Positions 21,701 to 33,879 of a DNA stretch of 64,000 nt are shown here, in pieces; position 1 is the first letter of the stretch, and every line of letters starts with the position of its first letter. The notes under the pieces were generated by a model, which worked only from the letters and a program-made list of their open reading frames with translations, searched no databases and was not told the DNA's origin. A program made the translations under genes and the position numbers. Source of the stretch: Verticillium longisporum (Eukaryota; Ascomycota; Sordariomycetes; Glomerellales; Plectosphaerellaceae); NCBI GenBank assembly GCA_019188255.1, contig JAETXT010000007.1, positions 1,364,001-1,428,000 on the forward strand, written 5' to 3'.

Positions 21701-24700
21701 TGTAACGAGCCTGATCTGTGCTAGCAGGGGAGATTTTCGGTCTGGACGTCGAGCCTGAGACTTTCGGGGTCGTACACGCGCAAGACACATACTCAGCGAG
21801 GTAACTCTGAATTCGCGTCAAAAGGTAAGACACAATGTGTATGGTCCGAAGAACAGGCTAGTCAGTGGTCGAGCTGCAACAGCTTGCCAGCCGGAGGAGC
21901 CTCTCGCATTCCTCCACATACCCCCGTTCACAGACAGCATCTTCAGTATCGGTTGTGGGGGTCGTCACTGATCAATCCACCGGATGCAGGGCAGCTCCGA
22001 CGTCCTCGACGCCCTCAGCGACGCCAGATGGCAAACTATTGCCATTGGTACCTACTCGGAAGGAGGGCCCGAGTTCTCTCTATTGCCTGGAGTTCAACAT
22101 ACACAGATTCGCAACCAGTAACATGTACCTCGGTGTATTCAAGGGCACGAACGCTCGAGACCACGATTTGAGGTGAAAGAAAGAGGGGGTAGAGGCAAGA
22201 GACGGACGAGGCCGGCGAGGAGCGTTGCGCCGACAGGACGCCTGTTCCTGGCGGCAGCATGACGGGAGCCTATCACGGAGACGGAGGTGCGATGGTGGCT
22301 GGAGTGTGTGCTGCAGGTCGTACACCATCGGAGGTGGGACGAGGCCGTTTTCCGCCGATGATGGGCCTAGCAGCGGCCCGGAAAGGTGTACTGTTGCTGG
22401 CAGGGCAGGGCAGGGCTTTGGGGCGGGTGGAAAGGGTACAGGGTCGGGCATTTTCCAACGTCTGGGTACCACGAGAGTTTCTGATTGCGATAGCGGCGAT
22501 GGAAGATGGAGCAAGCAAACGAGATGGCGCTGTCCATCGCAACAAGAACGGTGCAGAGCCTAGCAGGGCCTATTTGCTGCAAAGGCAAGGCGTGGCTGAT
22601 CTCAATCTCTGATATTCAGGCGGAGGAAGAGGCGATGGATGGCTTGTGGATGATCAGGGGTTTGTCCCGTAATCGTTGAATCGATGAAAAGAATCAGGAT
22701 TGGGTCTTGTGTACTGCAACGTGTGCACAGTGGTTGATAGACATGGATGGATGAGCGAGGTTACTGGTGTTGGATATCTGTTGAGACTGTTTGTAAGCAT
22801 GGACGAGTTGATGGGCGAACGAGGGCGATCCCTAGGCAGCCGAAATACAAAACCCTCCGTGTCCTGCAGAATTGAGGCTCCAACGGGTTAACGTTGGGAA
22901 GTGCGTGAAGGTGGGGTATGTAAGTATGTAGGTGTGAGTGTGTGTGAAGCATTGGTTTGGCAGGGAATGAAGACGAAGAGGAGCGGACAGCAGGTTCTTT
23001 CAGCTACCTCGTACCTACCTTACCTACCTACGTAGGTACCTAGCTGCTAGGTAGGTCGGTCGGTAGGTACGGGTAGGTTCATGTCCAGAAGGAAGGGAAA
23101 GGTGAGTCAGGCCAGTGGCACCGTGTCCAGGCCCTCTTCCGGCCCAGATGGCTGGAATCTGCACTGTACATAGACACCCGATGACACTGTATCAACGACG
23201 TGTTGATGGCAGGACCGACCGCCACGCGTCTCTTAGCATCAGGGGCGCCACACAAATACAAAGCACATGATTGGCTTTGGAAATCTCAACAGCATGAGGA
23301 CGAATCAGATGGCGTAGAAACCAACCCTGTGCCAATTGAGGAGATTTACCTCCCACTTGCTTCGCTCAGCCACCTCGGGTGTACAGGAAATAATTTGCCA
23401 GACGCAAATGCAGGCGCAGGCGCAGGCGCAGGCGCAAGCATAGGTACAGACAGACAGATGCAACTGCACGCTACCCTTGTGGCTCCACCTACCATGGGTA
23501 ATCCGGTTCCCCCTAGCGTCAAGTTCCACCGTCACGACCAGGCTCACCTCCATTCTCAATCCAGCGAAAGTTGTTGCCAGTATCCTTCGTTTCCCCAGCC
23601 CCAGCCCAGCTCTTTCCCTAGCGCTTGCCATCCCTCCCACTGAGCCCCTCAAGGGCTATACCACGCAGGCAAGCAGTCAGTCAGGCAAGTCAGGCAGGCA
23701 GGCAGACATATTCGGAATGACCACCTGGACAGAGTGTGTTATGATGACCAGCTAATCTGGCCTTATGGCAAAATGGCCCACACTTTTGTATCTGGGACAG
23801 CGAGCAGCAGACCTGAGGATTCGCCATTCTTTGACCTGATTCTGTCGAGCACGTCTTGACTCTTCTGTGCCCTGAATCCAAATTTGAAAGGATCAATTTC
23901 TTCCCAATTGCTGGCGACCCTTGCCCAGCCCTGCAACAGACAGGCCTTCTGAGACATCTATAACCGCTTGTCGCCCTCCAATACGGCTTTTTTCACTGAC
24001 CTTCACCGTCTTGACTCGCAACGCCCCTTGGCCCTCTGGAGGACAGCGAGCGCACCAAGCCAGGTACCACGCACCAACGTTCCAGCCGCCATTGACCACG
24101 AGCGACGCCGCACTCGTGGTCGACAATCCCTCAGAATCCACCCAGGACGACAGCCTTGGCCTTGAATGTTATTCCTGCCAGCATCTACCTACCTAGGTAG
24201 GGCAGCTGCTCGACTCTTTCTTCAGTTCGTTTCATCCTACCGGGTTCACGCTCCCTGCGTCAGATCAGCTCAAGGCCACGCGTGAAGCCCAGCCTTGAGA
24301 ATCAATCCCCCAAAACTGTCAAAACTGTGGGACGTCCCCGCTCTTTTGCCCAGCCAGCCTGCCAGTCCAGCGCATCCCAGTGCAGCCCAGCCAGCGGGCG
24401 TCTTTTTGGTCGCTCATCTCTCGGGGTCTCTCTCCCATACCCCTACACACAGACGCTCTCCCAACTCTCTCGCACAGAGTGCGAGACTAGATGTGAACCA
24501 CTCAATCCGCGAACATCACCTGGCTGTTCTCCACAAGAAGCCCCCCAACCCTGGACGCTTCGACACAGCACTCTCGCTGAGCCTTCCTCACCCCGACCGC
24601 GACCGACTTCTCCTGTCAATCAATCACCTCCCCTCCAATTTATCACCACCACAACACCACCACTTTCGACGCGATTACGATCCTTCGACAGCCTGACAAG

Positions 24701-24733
24701 CCGCCCCATCGATCCTCATTGTCGCTCCTGGCT
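18763..24733. other. Six-kilobase gene-free region upstream of the Mga2-like gene
   Basis: No supported gene; the open frames here are short, overlap on opposite strands and lack recognisable domains. Visible structure includes a C run at about 19690-19701 and CCTAGGTAGGTA clusters at 20444-20466, a large set at about 23003-23071, and 24187-24200. There is also a GCAGGC hexamer repeat at about 23411-23438 and a CAGGCAGG tract at about 23667-23705. The last 550 bases (24180-24733) are CT-rich and probably include promoter and leader of the Mga2-like gene. Confidence 0.5.
23411..23438. repeat. Hexanucleotide tandem repeat (GCAGGC)n
   Basis: About four and a half copies of a 6-base unit in non-coding DNA, flanked by degenerate copies. 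Confidence 0.8.
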
Positions 24734-27700
24734 ATGACGGATGCCGGTGCCGGTGCCGGTGCCGGTGCCAGCCCTTTTATCGCTGGCACAGACATGTCTG
24801 CAACGGGCGATTTCAGCGATCTCTTCGATTACGACGACGACACAATAGCCGCCGCCGCCGCCGCCGCCGTAACGAGCCCCTTTCACCAGAGCCTCGATTT
24901 GTCCAAAGATCAATCGCTCAGCGGCTTCAATCCACAAGCCCTGCACAACCCCACGACGGCATCCTCGACACTCGGCGCCCGCGACATTGCTGCCGCCGAA
25001 TCTCCTGACTCGTTGAACGATTCTTTTCGCGACTCCTCCTCCGATTCGGGCTCTTCAAAGAGAACAGGCAGCTCAGCATCCGGAAAGATTGCTCTGACCG
25101 CCGGCGACATTATAATGACCGATGGAAATGATATCAAAAAGGAGTGGAACTCAGCTTCCTTTTCCAAAGGCTCTGACGATGGCACGTTTATCTTTGGCTC
25201 CAACATGCCCTCGTCTGTCATGGGTGACAACTTCGATTTACCCACCGACGACAACTTCATGAACGATTCTTTCGACTTTGAGAGTGCGTCGAGCAGCCCC
25301 GAGGCAGCCAACAATGCCGCAACGAACCTTGCGTCCCCCGACATGCCCACCATGACGGCACACATTCCTCACAACAGCCAAACCCCCAGCAAATCAAAGA
25401 GCCAGGCACCCAGGAAAAAATCTGTGAGTTGAATAGCTCTGTTGATGTGTTTTTGCTCTGTGTGGTGGTGGCCGGCATCGCCAATAACCTGGCAGAGATC
25501 TCTCCGTTCACAGTCCAATCACTCTACGAACGTTGAGCCTAACCAATCGCTAGCAATTCCCCCTCACACAACCCATGCATGGACTGCACATGTCTGCTTC
25601 CCGCGAGGTATCTCCTCTGTCACAAAACGTCGCCAGCCAGCAAGCCTCGCCTTCAAACTTCTTCAATAACTCCCCCTCGCCAACCAACCAACCCGACTTC
25701 TCCAATCATGTCGCCGCCGCCGTCGGCCACCCATTCTGGCCTCAAGTCGATGGCGGCCATGCCATGCCCCCGGGTTTCCCGATGATGCAACAGTTCCACC
25801 CTCAGCTGATGCAGCAGATGTTGTTTGCTCAGGGAGGGTTTAACCCCATGCCGTACCACTGCAAGCTCATCATTCACCCAACACCGACCAAGTCGCGAGT
25901 TGAGACGCAGATCCCTATCAAGATGACTCTTCTCGGAGCGCCACCAGGTGTCAAGCGGCTGCACCTGCCCACGCACACAATATCAAAGCCGAAACTGCTG
26001 GCCAAGTCACCCTCTGAACGATCGCCCGATATGCTTGAACTCTACACTCAATTGGTCTGCACCAGCGCCATGCTCGTCGGAGATAACAAGCAACGGGCAT
26101 TCAAGCGGGCTGCTGCCGCCTCTCATCCACATCCTTCGCTCAACGAAAGGTCTGCCAGCGAAGACAGTAACGAGGAGGACAAGCCACAAAACGGTGGCGA
26201 GGTACGCATCTGCCAGGGTTGCATCACGCGAGAGCGCAAGCGTGCCGGACGAAAGAAGATTAAGAAGGTGGAAGAAGAGGAAATGTGGAAGAAGGATGAG
26301 AATCGACGAGTGATCGTCTTCAACACAAATGAGATTAAGGAATGGCAACCGCCCAGTGCCACCCCTGCAGACCCCGCGGTTGCAGGCCCGCCAGAACCTC
26401 AGTATCCTGCAGGAGCCCTGCAAGTGGACGCTCCGATGCGTATCGCCTGCTATTGTCGACATCACGCCGAGAAGATGGGGTTCCGGGTTGTCTTCACCAT
26501 CAAAGACTGGCAGGATCGTGTCGTGGCGCAGGAGATGTCTCATTCCATCATGATTACGGACGATCACAAGACACATCCGGTACCGCAGACCCTCAACGCC
26601 ATCGGTTCTCAGGGTGAGGAGAACTCGGTTGTGCCAATGGTCAACGCCCCGCTCGAAACGAGCCCCCTGTCAACGCCTGCTCCCTTTCGGGTATCGCAGT
26701 CGAGTTCAGATCTGCAAAGTTTGAGGCGGAATGGTTCAACTCAATTACCTGGGCCTCCTCCACTTCCTGCGCCCCCACCAGTCGTCAAACACCAGACGCC
26801 GCCGGCTTCTGCGCCCAGCGTCCCTGCCCTTTCAAGACCTGCATCTCCGTCCTTGTCCAACATGGGACCTGCCTCGAAGAAGCGAAAGGCAGGCGGGCCC
26901 CGAGTGCCGATGGAAATGGCCATGACAAGACTCGACACCTCGCCCCCGCCCGGGACACAACCATCTGCAAGCCAGGCGCCAGCCACTGCGCCAGCTTCTA
27001 CATCGCCCTTCACACCTAACCTGGGACTCAACCTCCAGATGCCGGACAACATGTTCGCACAGACCGGCGCCGTGCAGAATGTCCCTCCGCCTTTCGCCAC
27101 CGGCCCGACGACGCCCAACAACATCAGCGATCAAAACATGTTTGGCAACGCCGCGCGGTCGGCCAGCATGGACAACCTTGCGATGACCATGTTCTCTGCG
27201 CCCACCTCGGCGCACCCCAGCCGTGCGCCGAGTCCCAATTCTCTGAGGCAAAGCCTCGGTGGTGTGCCGCAAACACCCATGGCGCATGGCCTGATCAATG
27301 GCATGACCTTCCTTCCCGGCAGTCAGAGCCAAAGCCGACCACAACCGACCATCCATAAGATTATTCCAGGGGAGGGGCCCAAGATGGGTGGTATCGAGGT
27401 GACCATTCTTGGTGGTGGATTCTTCCAAGGGCTGGACGTGTACTTTGGCGAGCACAAGGCTACGACGACAACCTTCTGGGGCGAGTCCTCATTGGTCTGT
27501 CTCTTGCCTCCGGCGTCGAGGCCTGGCATTGTTCCCGTTTCCCTCAAGCAATCCCAGGCACAGTCGCCGCCGTTCAAGCCGAACCCCAATCAGGTCTTCC
27601 GATACACCGACGACGAAGAAGCACAGCTCGCCAGGATGATGATTGGCATGATCTCACAAAAGATGACGGGTCAACTTCTGGACGTGAGGGAGCTTGCGCA

Positions 27701-29252
27701 ACGAATCATGGGCCCCCAGGACATGGATTGGTCCAGCATGGGCGGCGGATCCTCTTCAGGCGGCGGCTTCGGTGGTGGCAACACGTACAGCACGAGTACT
27801 GAGTCGCAGCTGCTTAAGTGCCTGGAACTGATTGATCTCGATGACAGTGCCAGGATGCCTCGTCTCGATCTCAGGAGGAATACGGGCCAGGCCATGCTTC
27901 ATTTCGGATGCTCGCTTGGTTATCACCGCTTTGTTGCAGGTCTCCTCGCGCGCGGCGCCAACCCCGATCTCCGCGACAAGGGCGGCTTTACACCGATGCA
28001 CATGGCCGCCATCAACGACCACGAGGCTATTGTCCGGCGACTGATGCAGGCTGGCGCAGACCCCACAATCAGAAGCTTGTCTGGGCTTCGGCCCGCTGAT
28101 GTTGCTCGCTCGCGCAAGGTCATCGAACACATCCGCCGTTGCGAGCGTCACGTTCGTTCTCGTAGTGGAGGTTCTCTACACAGCCGAGCCAGCAGTGCCG
28201 CCTCTTTGCGATCTCTCTGGGACCCACACGCTGTGTCGGAAGAGTCTGACGACCCTGGCGATGGAGAGGAGAGCCCCGAGTACTCCTCTGGTGATTTTGA
28301 ATCGGAAGACGAGGCTGAGGATAATTGGCTCAATATGCGCCGATCAAGCACACACGCATATGGAGCACCGACTGAAAGAGACAGTTTGTCAGAGGAACGA
28401 GATGAGCTGCAACGAGTGCCGGGCTCACCGACCACGGCCCTGGCAGCAGCGGTGCGAGATCAGGTATCGGCGCAGCTTCACCAGTTTCAGCAGGCGATGG
28501 CTATGCACTTCCCCAACATGTCGCAGATGCCAAACCTGCCTCAAATGCCCAACTTCCCGCGAATGTCCATGCTACCAGACTACCAACAGTACCTGCACCA
28601 GCACCCGCTCATGGGTCGGATGACATCCTTCATGGAGGGCATGTCGGGCTCTCGGCCTGGATCAGCTGGTGACGAAACCCCAAAGGCCATGGATGGCAAA
28701 TGGTGGGACTTCTCGTCGCTTCTTAACAACAACAACAACACGGCCTCCCCGCCTGCCTACACAGAACTGTACCCGCAAGACGCCCTTGATAAGAAGCAGG
28801 CCTCCGCTGCGGGGGCTGCCGCCGAGGCGGAAGCTGACGCGAAATGTGCCAAGCTGTTCGACACGGCGACCGCTGAGGCCATCGAGGAAACGAGCGAGGC
28901 CGCCACGAGCGAAGCGCCTGTCCCCAAGGCACTCATGATTGGCCGGAAGAAGGCCATGACGAAGGAGCAACAGCAGGACTTCCTGCGGGCTCATGCCGCC
29001 AAATTCAAGGGCATCCGCAGCGACAAGAACCTCTGGTTTATCTGGGTATGTAATGATGCTGAACTAAAATAACAAAGGAAGAACGCTAACAAGTATCAGA
29101 TTCCGCTTCTGACAGTGCTACTGGCTTCCATGCTGTACATCCGCTTCCCCGAACATTTCGCCACGGCGTGGTCCATGATTCGTTCGGTGCCCGCGCAGCA
29201 GGTCCCTGAGGCCGCCCGCAACCTCCGGGACCGCGTCGTTGAGGTGCTCTGA
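24734..29252 (+). CDS. MGA2: Mga2/Spt23-type ER-membrane-tethered transcription factor (IPT/TIG plus ankyrin repeats)
   Basis: Exons 24734-25423 (230 codons), 25554-29045 (1164) and 29100-29252 (51): 1444 aa in total. Introns are 130 nt (acceptor after CTAAC branch and TAG) and 54 nt. Domains in order: an acidic Ser-rich N-terminus; a conserved region near residues 330-380 (YHCKLIIHPTPTKSRVETQI); a basic linker; an IPT/TIG fold at about 825-895 (IIPGEGPKMGGIEVTILGGG); two ankyrin repeats at about 1005-1082; an acidic segment; and a single C-terminal membrane helix in the last exon (IPLLTVLLASMLYI). Yeast Mga2 and Spt23 sit in the ER membrane and are released by Rsp5 ubiquitination and the proteasome to activate the OLE1 desaturase gene. 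A PPAY motif near residue 1295 could recruit an Rsp5-type ligase. The same role here is inferred. The frame is intact. Confidence 0.92.
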
Positions 29253-30853
29253 TTGATCGAGTTTGACGGCATGAAATCTTTTTTAACGACCATTTGCTAC
29301 ATATACCTCTCCGACCGTCCGCTGGCCCAACAGTCCAGCTGGGCATCGATTTGAACGACATTCTCTTTTGACTAGACTGGTGTAACAACAACCAGCACCA
29401 AACACTTGCTAGGCGTCTTCACATGCTCGACGTTTTTATTCGACAGTCCACCGCTCTTCTCTTCATTCTTCCGTCTTGTCGGGTCACCCTTTGATCCCCT
29501 GCTCCTGAAATTTCCCTGGCTACCTGGCTGGGGTCTCGCGCAGGGATCCGGGTTGAGCCTGGCAGGAACGGGCGATCGAGGGAAGGCGACGTCACGGGGA
29601 CGAGGGTCCTTTCCCCTCCCGCCTCCACCTTTCTTTACTTTTTAAACAATCATTCTTTCTACACGTGCGCGGAAACAGGGCTGGGATTGGGGTTACAAGT
29701 AGCGCCGGGGGCGACTTCTTATCGAGGTGTACTTAACGATCAGGGTGCTCTTCCATGTCGGAGTACATATTATATAGTCTCTCTTGCCGTTTTGTGTTCT
29801 TTTTCCAACCTCTTTTTTTCTTCTTCTCTCCTCGTCGCTCTGCGTGTCAAGAGGAGGAGGGAGACACCAAGCGACTTTTGACGTTGCGAATCCAGATTTC
29901 AATGAGACATGATTTTGGTGATGGAAGACGTGCCCCCGTATTTGACTTTTGACTCGGTCTGCCGTCATGTTCGCCGTCGTGTACACTATGGGACTGGCAC
30001 GGTCCAGGGCCTAAACGCCCGCAGAGCTGGAGAGTCGGACATCCGCGCAGGCATCGGGCCAAAGTCCTCGACATGAAGCCAGAAAGACGCAGTCAGTCAG
30101 AAAGCGGCGAGTCCCTGCCGCAGTCGATACATCTCCGTGCATTGATCCAGCCGGAAGCAGAGCCATGGGGCAGCTTGCCGTCGTCGAGTATGAAGACACG
30201 GCCTGTCTGCCATTGACCCAGACGCCATGGGCTTAACCGAAGCGTTTTCGTGTAGGCGGACGTCAAAGTCAGTTCACAGCTTGACACTGCATACAAAAAC
30301 GAGCAAACCCATCCGAGTCACGGCCTCGACTTCAAGAAGCTCAAGGGACATGGCAGAAGCACAGCACTGCCACAACACAGAAACGAAGCAGCCATAGAAC
30401 GTGTTCATCATTCATACAGAGGGCTCCGAGAACCGAAGCCAGGAAAGATGCCTCGGCCAGCGATACCCGTACCTTTCTTTACTCAAGCGAAACGGAGAAG
30501 AAAGGGGGGAAAACCAATAAACCAAACAAGTACCGGGAGCCATTCCATTCATGCTTAAGAATCGATGCGTAAGAAACGAGGCTGGCCCGTCCAGCCTCCT
30601 ACAGCGCAGCCCTGTCCGGTCCGAAAAACTCCGCTCCTTTTTCCAAATGCCGCGCCGTCCTAGAACCCAACCGAGAGGGGAAAGAAATGGGAGGTGTATC
30701 ATACAATTCGTGTGTTCGTATCCGTTGTTCCATGGTTGTTTTCTTCGTGACCGAGTGCGTGAACGTGTCATGTGTCGTCATGTGTCGGAAAAGTCATGTG
30801 CGCATCGTGCCCGCAAACACACCCCGGGCTGCACCGCTCCGGACTGGCTAGTT
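29253..30853. other. Intergenic, between convergent genes
   Basis: About 1.6 kb. CT-rich stretches occur at 29440-29660 and 29780-29850. No RNA gene or domain-bearing frame was seen. Confidence 0.5.
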
Positions 30854-32312
30854 CTACCAGCGTCGACGTCCCTGGATGGGTTGCGGGATCCTGTTCTCGG
30901 CACCCTCGCCAAAAGCGCTCCCAGGCCGCGACTTAAACTGATCGGGAATGCGCGGGACGACGGGAATCCCCCGGTTCGCGTCCGGGCGGATACGCAGTCC
31001 AGCGGTGGCAGCAGTGTCCTCCGAGCGCGATGATGGGTGGGACCAGCGCATGGCTTCTGCGAAGGAGCCGCCTCCCTGCCCATCACTCGACGAGGCGAAG
31101 GACGGGGCACCGGAGTCGATGCTCATGCGTGAAGAAGCGTCCACGGGTATGGGGTTCGAGATGGCCGACTTGGAGATCTGACGCTTCGCAAGGCGGTTCG
31201 TCTCGCGCCTCGAAGAAGAGCTGAAACTGCGACGCGTGTTCGAGCCAAAGGGCGCCGGAGGTGGCGGCTTGTTGGTCGAAGAGGAGACGAGGCCCTGATG
31301 AGAGCGCATTGGGCGCAGGCGGTGGAGGGTAATTCGTTGCCAATGCGCGAAGCAGACTTGCGTAGCTTCTTGAAGGAAGAGGAGTCGTCGTTGTCATCGT
31401 CCTGGGAGTGATTGCGCTTCGTGCCGCGCGAGGGCGACGCATTGGCCGAAAGAGGCCATTGCTCTTGCTCCTGCTGTTGCTGCTGTTCCTGGTGCGCAGC
31501 CATGCGTGATGCGAACGAGGCTCCAAGAGGGGGCTGGACGGAAGCAGAGGTCGAGGGAGCAGACACTCTTGGTGCAGCGCCAGGCGGTGGCTGACGTGTG
31601 GACTGGATGGCGTGCGAAGCGAAGAAGCCGTTCTGCATGAGTTGCTCATAGTTCCTAGTGATTTCCTCTCGGCTGGGCATCTTGCCATCGCTACCCATGT
31701 CGAGACTTGGGAAAGCAGCCATGCCTGCGGGTGTGGTTGTCTTGGAGTCGAGGCTTACGGGTCTCTTAGTCCCGTTGGCGTTCCTGTCTCTCGAGAAGCT
31801 GAGCTTTTCCTTCAATCCGCCCCAAAAGCCCTTCTTGCCGCTGGTGCCAATGAAACTACCGGCCGCGCTGGCAGGTCGCTGGTCATCTTGGTTGTGGGCC
31901 TGCTGTTGCTGCTGCTGCTGCTGCTGCTGGACAGAGCTAGCGAGGGCCGACGCGGCGCCGTGTCGGCCAGGATAGTCGAGGCGGATACGACGCTCAAAAT
32001 CAGCTTCGGTGCCAATGAAGCTCAGAGGTGGGACAGCCGAGGCACGGTCATTCATAGAACCCTCTTGGAAGCGCGAGCCAGCCTTAGTGGGCGATCGCGG
32101 CGCCGAGCCCGAGCCGGAGCTTGAACTGGAGTCATGCGACTTGTCTGCTCTGTTGAGGGGCTTCTTCGGGGAGAAGACGGGGTGGGAGTTGAGGGGCCCG
32201 GTCGGGACCGGTCGGGTTGCGCCATGGTTGTGTGATGCTGGCGATCGTGGTGGCGGCGATGACGAAACTGGAAGGAACTGATCAGCTTGAACGGCGGAGG
32301 CATTGTAGACAT
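30854..32312 (-). CDS. Unrecognised Ser/Gln-rich disordered protein, frame interrupted
   Basis: Three reverse-strand frames form one coherent low-complexity protein. It probably starts at 32312 (ACCATGTC context, peptide MSTMPPPFKLISSF). The main frame continues through SSSPPPRSPASHNHG, FSPKKPLNRADKSHD and PPLSFIGTEADFERRIRLDY. It then holds a polyglutamine run, GFWGGLKEKLSFSRD and PSREEITRNYEQLM, to about 31340. Finally it enters another frame (HQGLVSSSTNKPPPPAPFG) ending at 30854. No convincing introns join the frames. Indels near 32262 and between about 31360 and 31290 would restore continuity. The SFIGT motif occurs twice. No enzymatic domain is visible and I do not recognise the family. 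The apparent breaks may be assembly errors; alternatively the gene may start at 32055. Confidence 0.5.
31903..31930 (-). repeat. CAG/CTG repeat encoding polyglutamine
   Basis: About nine trinucleotide units in the unrecognised disordered protein give a run of Gln residues. A second, broken Gln/Glu tract lies at about 31460-31495. Confidence 0.8.
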
Positions 32313-33879
32313 GGTGCAGCGTTGAACAGAGAAAGCAAGAGAAGAACAGGTAGCCCGCATGAGAAAGATCGTGCCCGCAAAAACAACATTGAAGTAATCA
32401 ATGTACTGAGAGGGCATACCTATAAGCAGCTGTTTTGTTTACTCGCAAGCTGGCGGTCGCATTGACGATGGATCGCGCCCAAGCTTCTTCCCCCACTTCA
32501 AAGCGAATCGAAGAATGCTGATGGGACCTGCGTGAGAAACGCAAGAGCAACAAGTAAATGCTGGCGGGTAAGGGAATGGATGAGGGGAGGAAAAAGAAGA
32601 CGAAGACCAGAAGAGTGGTTTCGTCGTATCGTGCGTGTTGTGTCTTGTCTGGAGAAGGGGGGAGCGCGACAAAGAGCAACAACACACGGCGGTTTCTCCT
32701 TCTCCTTGTCCTTCGTGGGGTTGCTGGAGTTTGTTGCTTCTCCTGCCCGTTAGCGGTCAGACCGTTGCGGTAGCGGCAGGAACGACGCGGTCCAGGGGAG
32801 GGGAGAGGGGAGAGGGGCTTGAGGGGGCACTTGACAAGCCAAGTCGTTGCTCCGGTCGACGCGCTTGGACAAAACAGTCAGGATCGACCCAGGAACGCGT
32901 CCCGCACACTATGCTTCATCAGGTCGCCAACCCACGTGACCAGTGTTCATGTTCACTCTCCTTATCTCTCTCCCTTGCAGCACGTGTCTCTGCACCGCGA
33001 AGTCCACATGCACCTTTCAGGGGCTCTTGGGGCTGTTCTGGGGGGAGAGGGGAAACAGCTCGTTCGCCCTCATCTTACCTGCATGGCCCCAGATGCACTA
33101 CTCAACCCATCACATCTTGCACCCGAGACAACCCCCCTTCCCCCACCTAGGTAGGTAGGTACCTTACCTACCTGTAGAAGGCCACGAGAACACTGTTGTT
33201 TCTTTACAATGACGCCACACACACATCGTGGGAATCGCATGTCATATATCATCATACCCGTGGAAACCGCATGTTTAAAGTTCATTCATGTTCCGAATGC
33301 ATTGCGCAGCGCAACCAAAACAACCAGTACACACGAGCAAAGACAGACCCTACCATGCCCATAGCAAGTACACCCAGAAACCCTCGAAGACTGAGGCCAT
33401 GTATAGCCCGCCTCGTGTCCTCGACTCCGCTGTAACCCCAATCTGAATCTCCGCAAGCACACTTCTCATGATGCTTGATCTGAAAATGCCTGCGGCGGCC
33501 ATGGGCTGCCCTCTTCCCCGCCGCCTTCGGCCCCGACATAGGAAAACCAACCATGGTATACGAATGGCCTCAAGTGAGGCTTTTGCCAAGGGAAACGCAA
33601 GGAAATTTGGAAGCGGATAGAAAGGAAGGGTAAAGAGGGCGGCGTGGGTATGTGAAGAAGAATAAAACTAGACCAACATGAGAAAACTCCGCGTGCGTTG
33701 CTGGATATCCCTCTCGGGGATCGAGTATATACATCGTAGCCGACTCGTGAGAAAATACGTGCAAGGAGCGTTGCATCGTCGCCGTGAGCTATGGCCTATG
33801 TGACCCTCCGCTCCGGCGACCCGGCACGCGCGACTCGTCGCGTGCTGCATCACAAGGTGTCGCATCACAAGGTGCTGCA
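32313..33879. other. Intergenic, between the disordered-protein gene and veA
   Basis: About 1.57 kb. It holds the promoter of the leftward disordered-protein gene and the 3' region of veA. A dense CCTAGGTAGGTAGGTACC cluster lies at about 33147-33175. No supported coding region. Confidence 0.5.

Noticed and set aside
23200..23643. A 147-codon forward frame across the GCAGGC repeat
   Set aside because: The middle is translated repeat (Ala-Gly), and the flanks lack any family signal.
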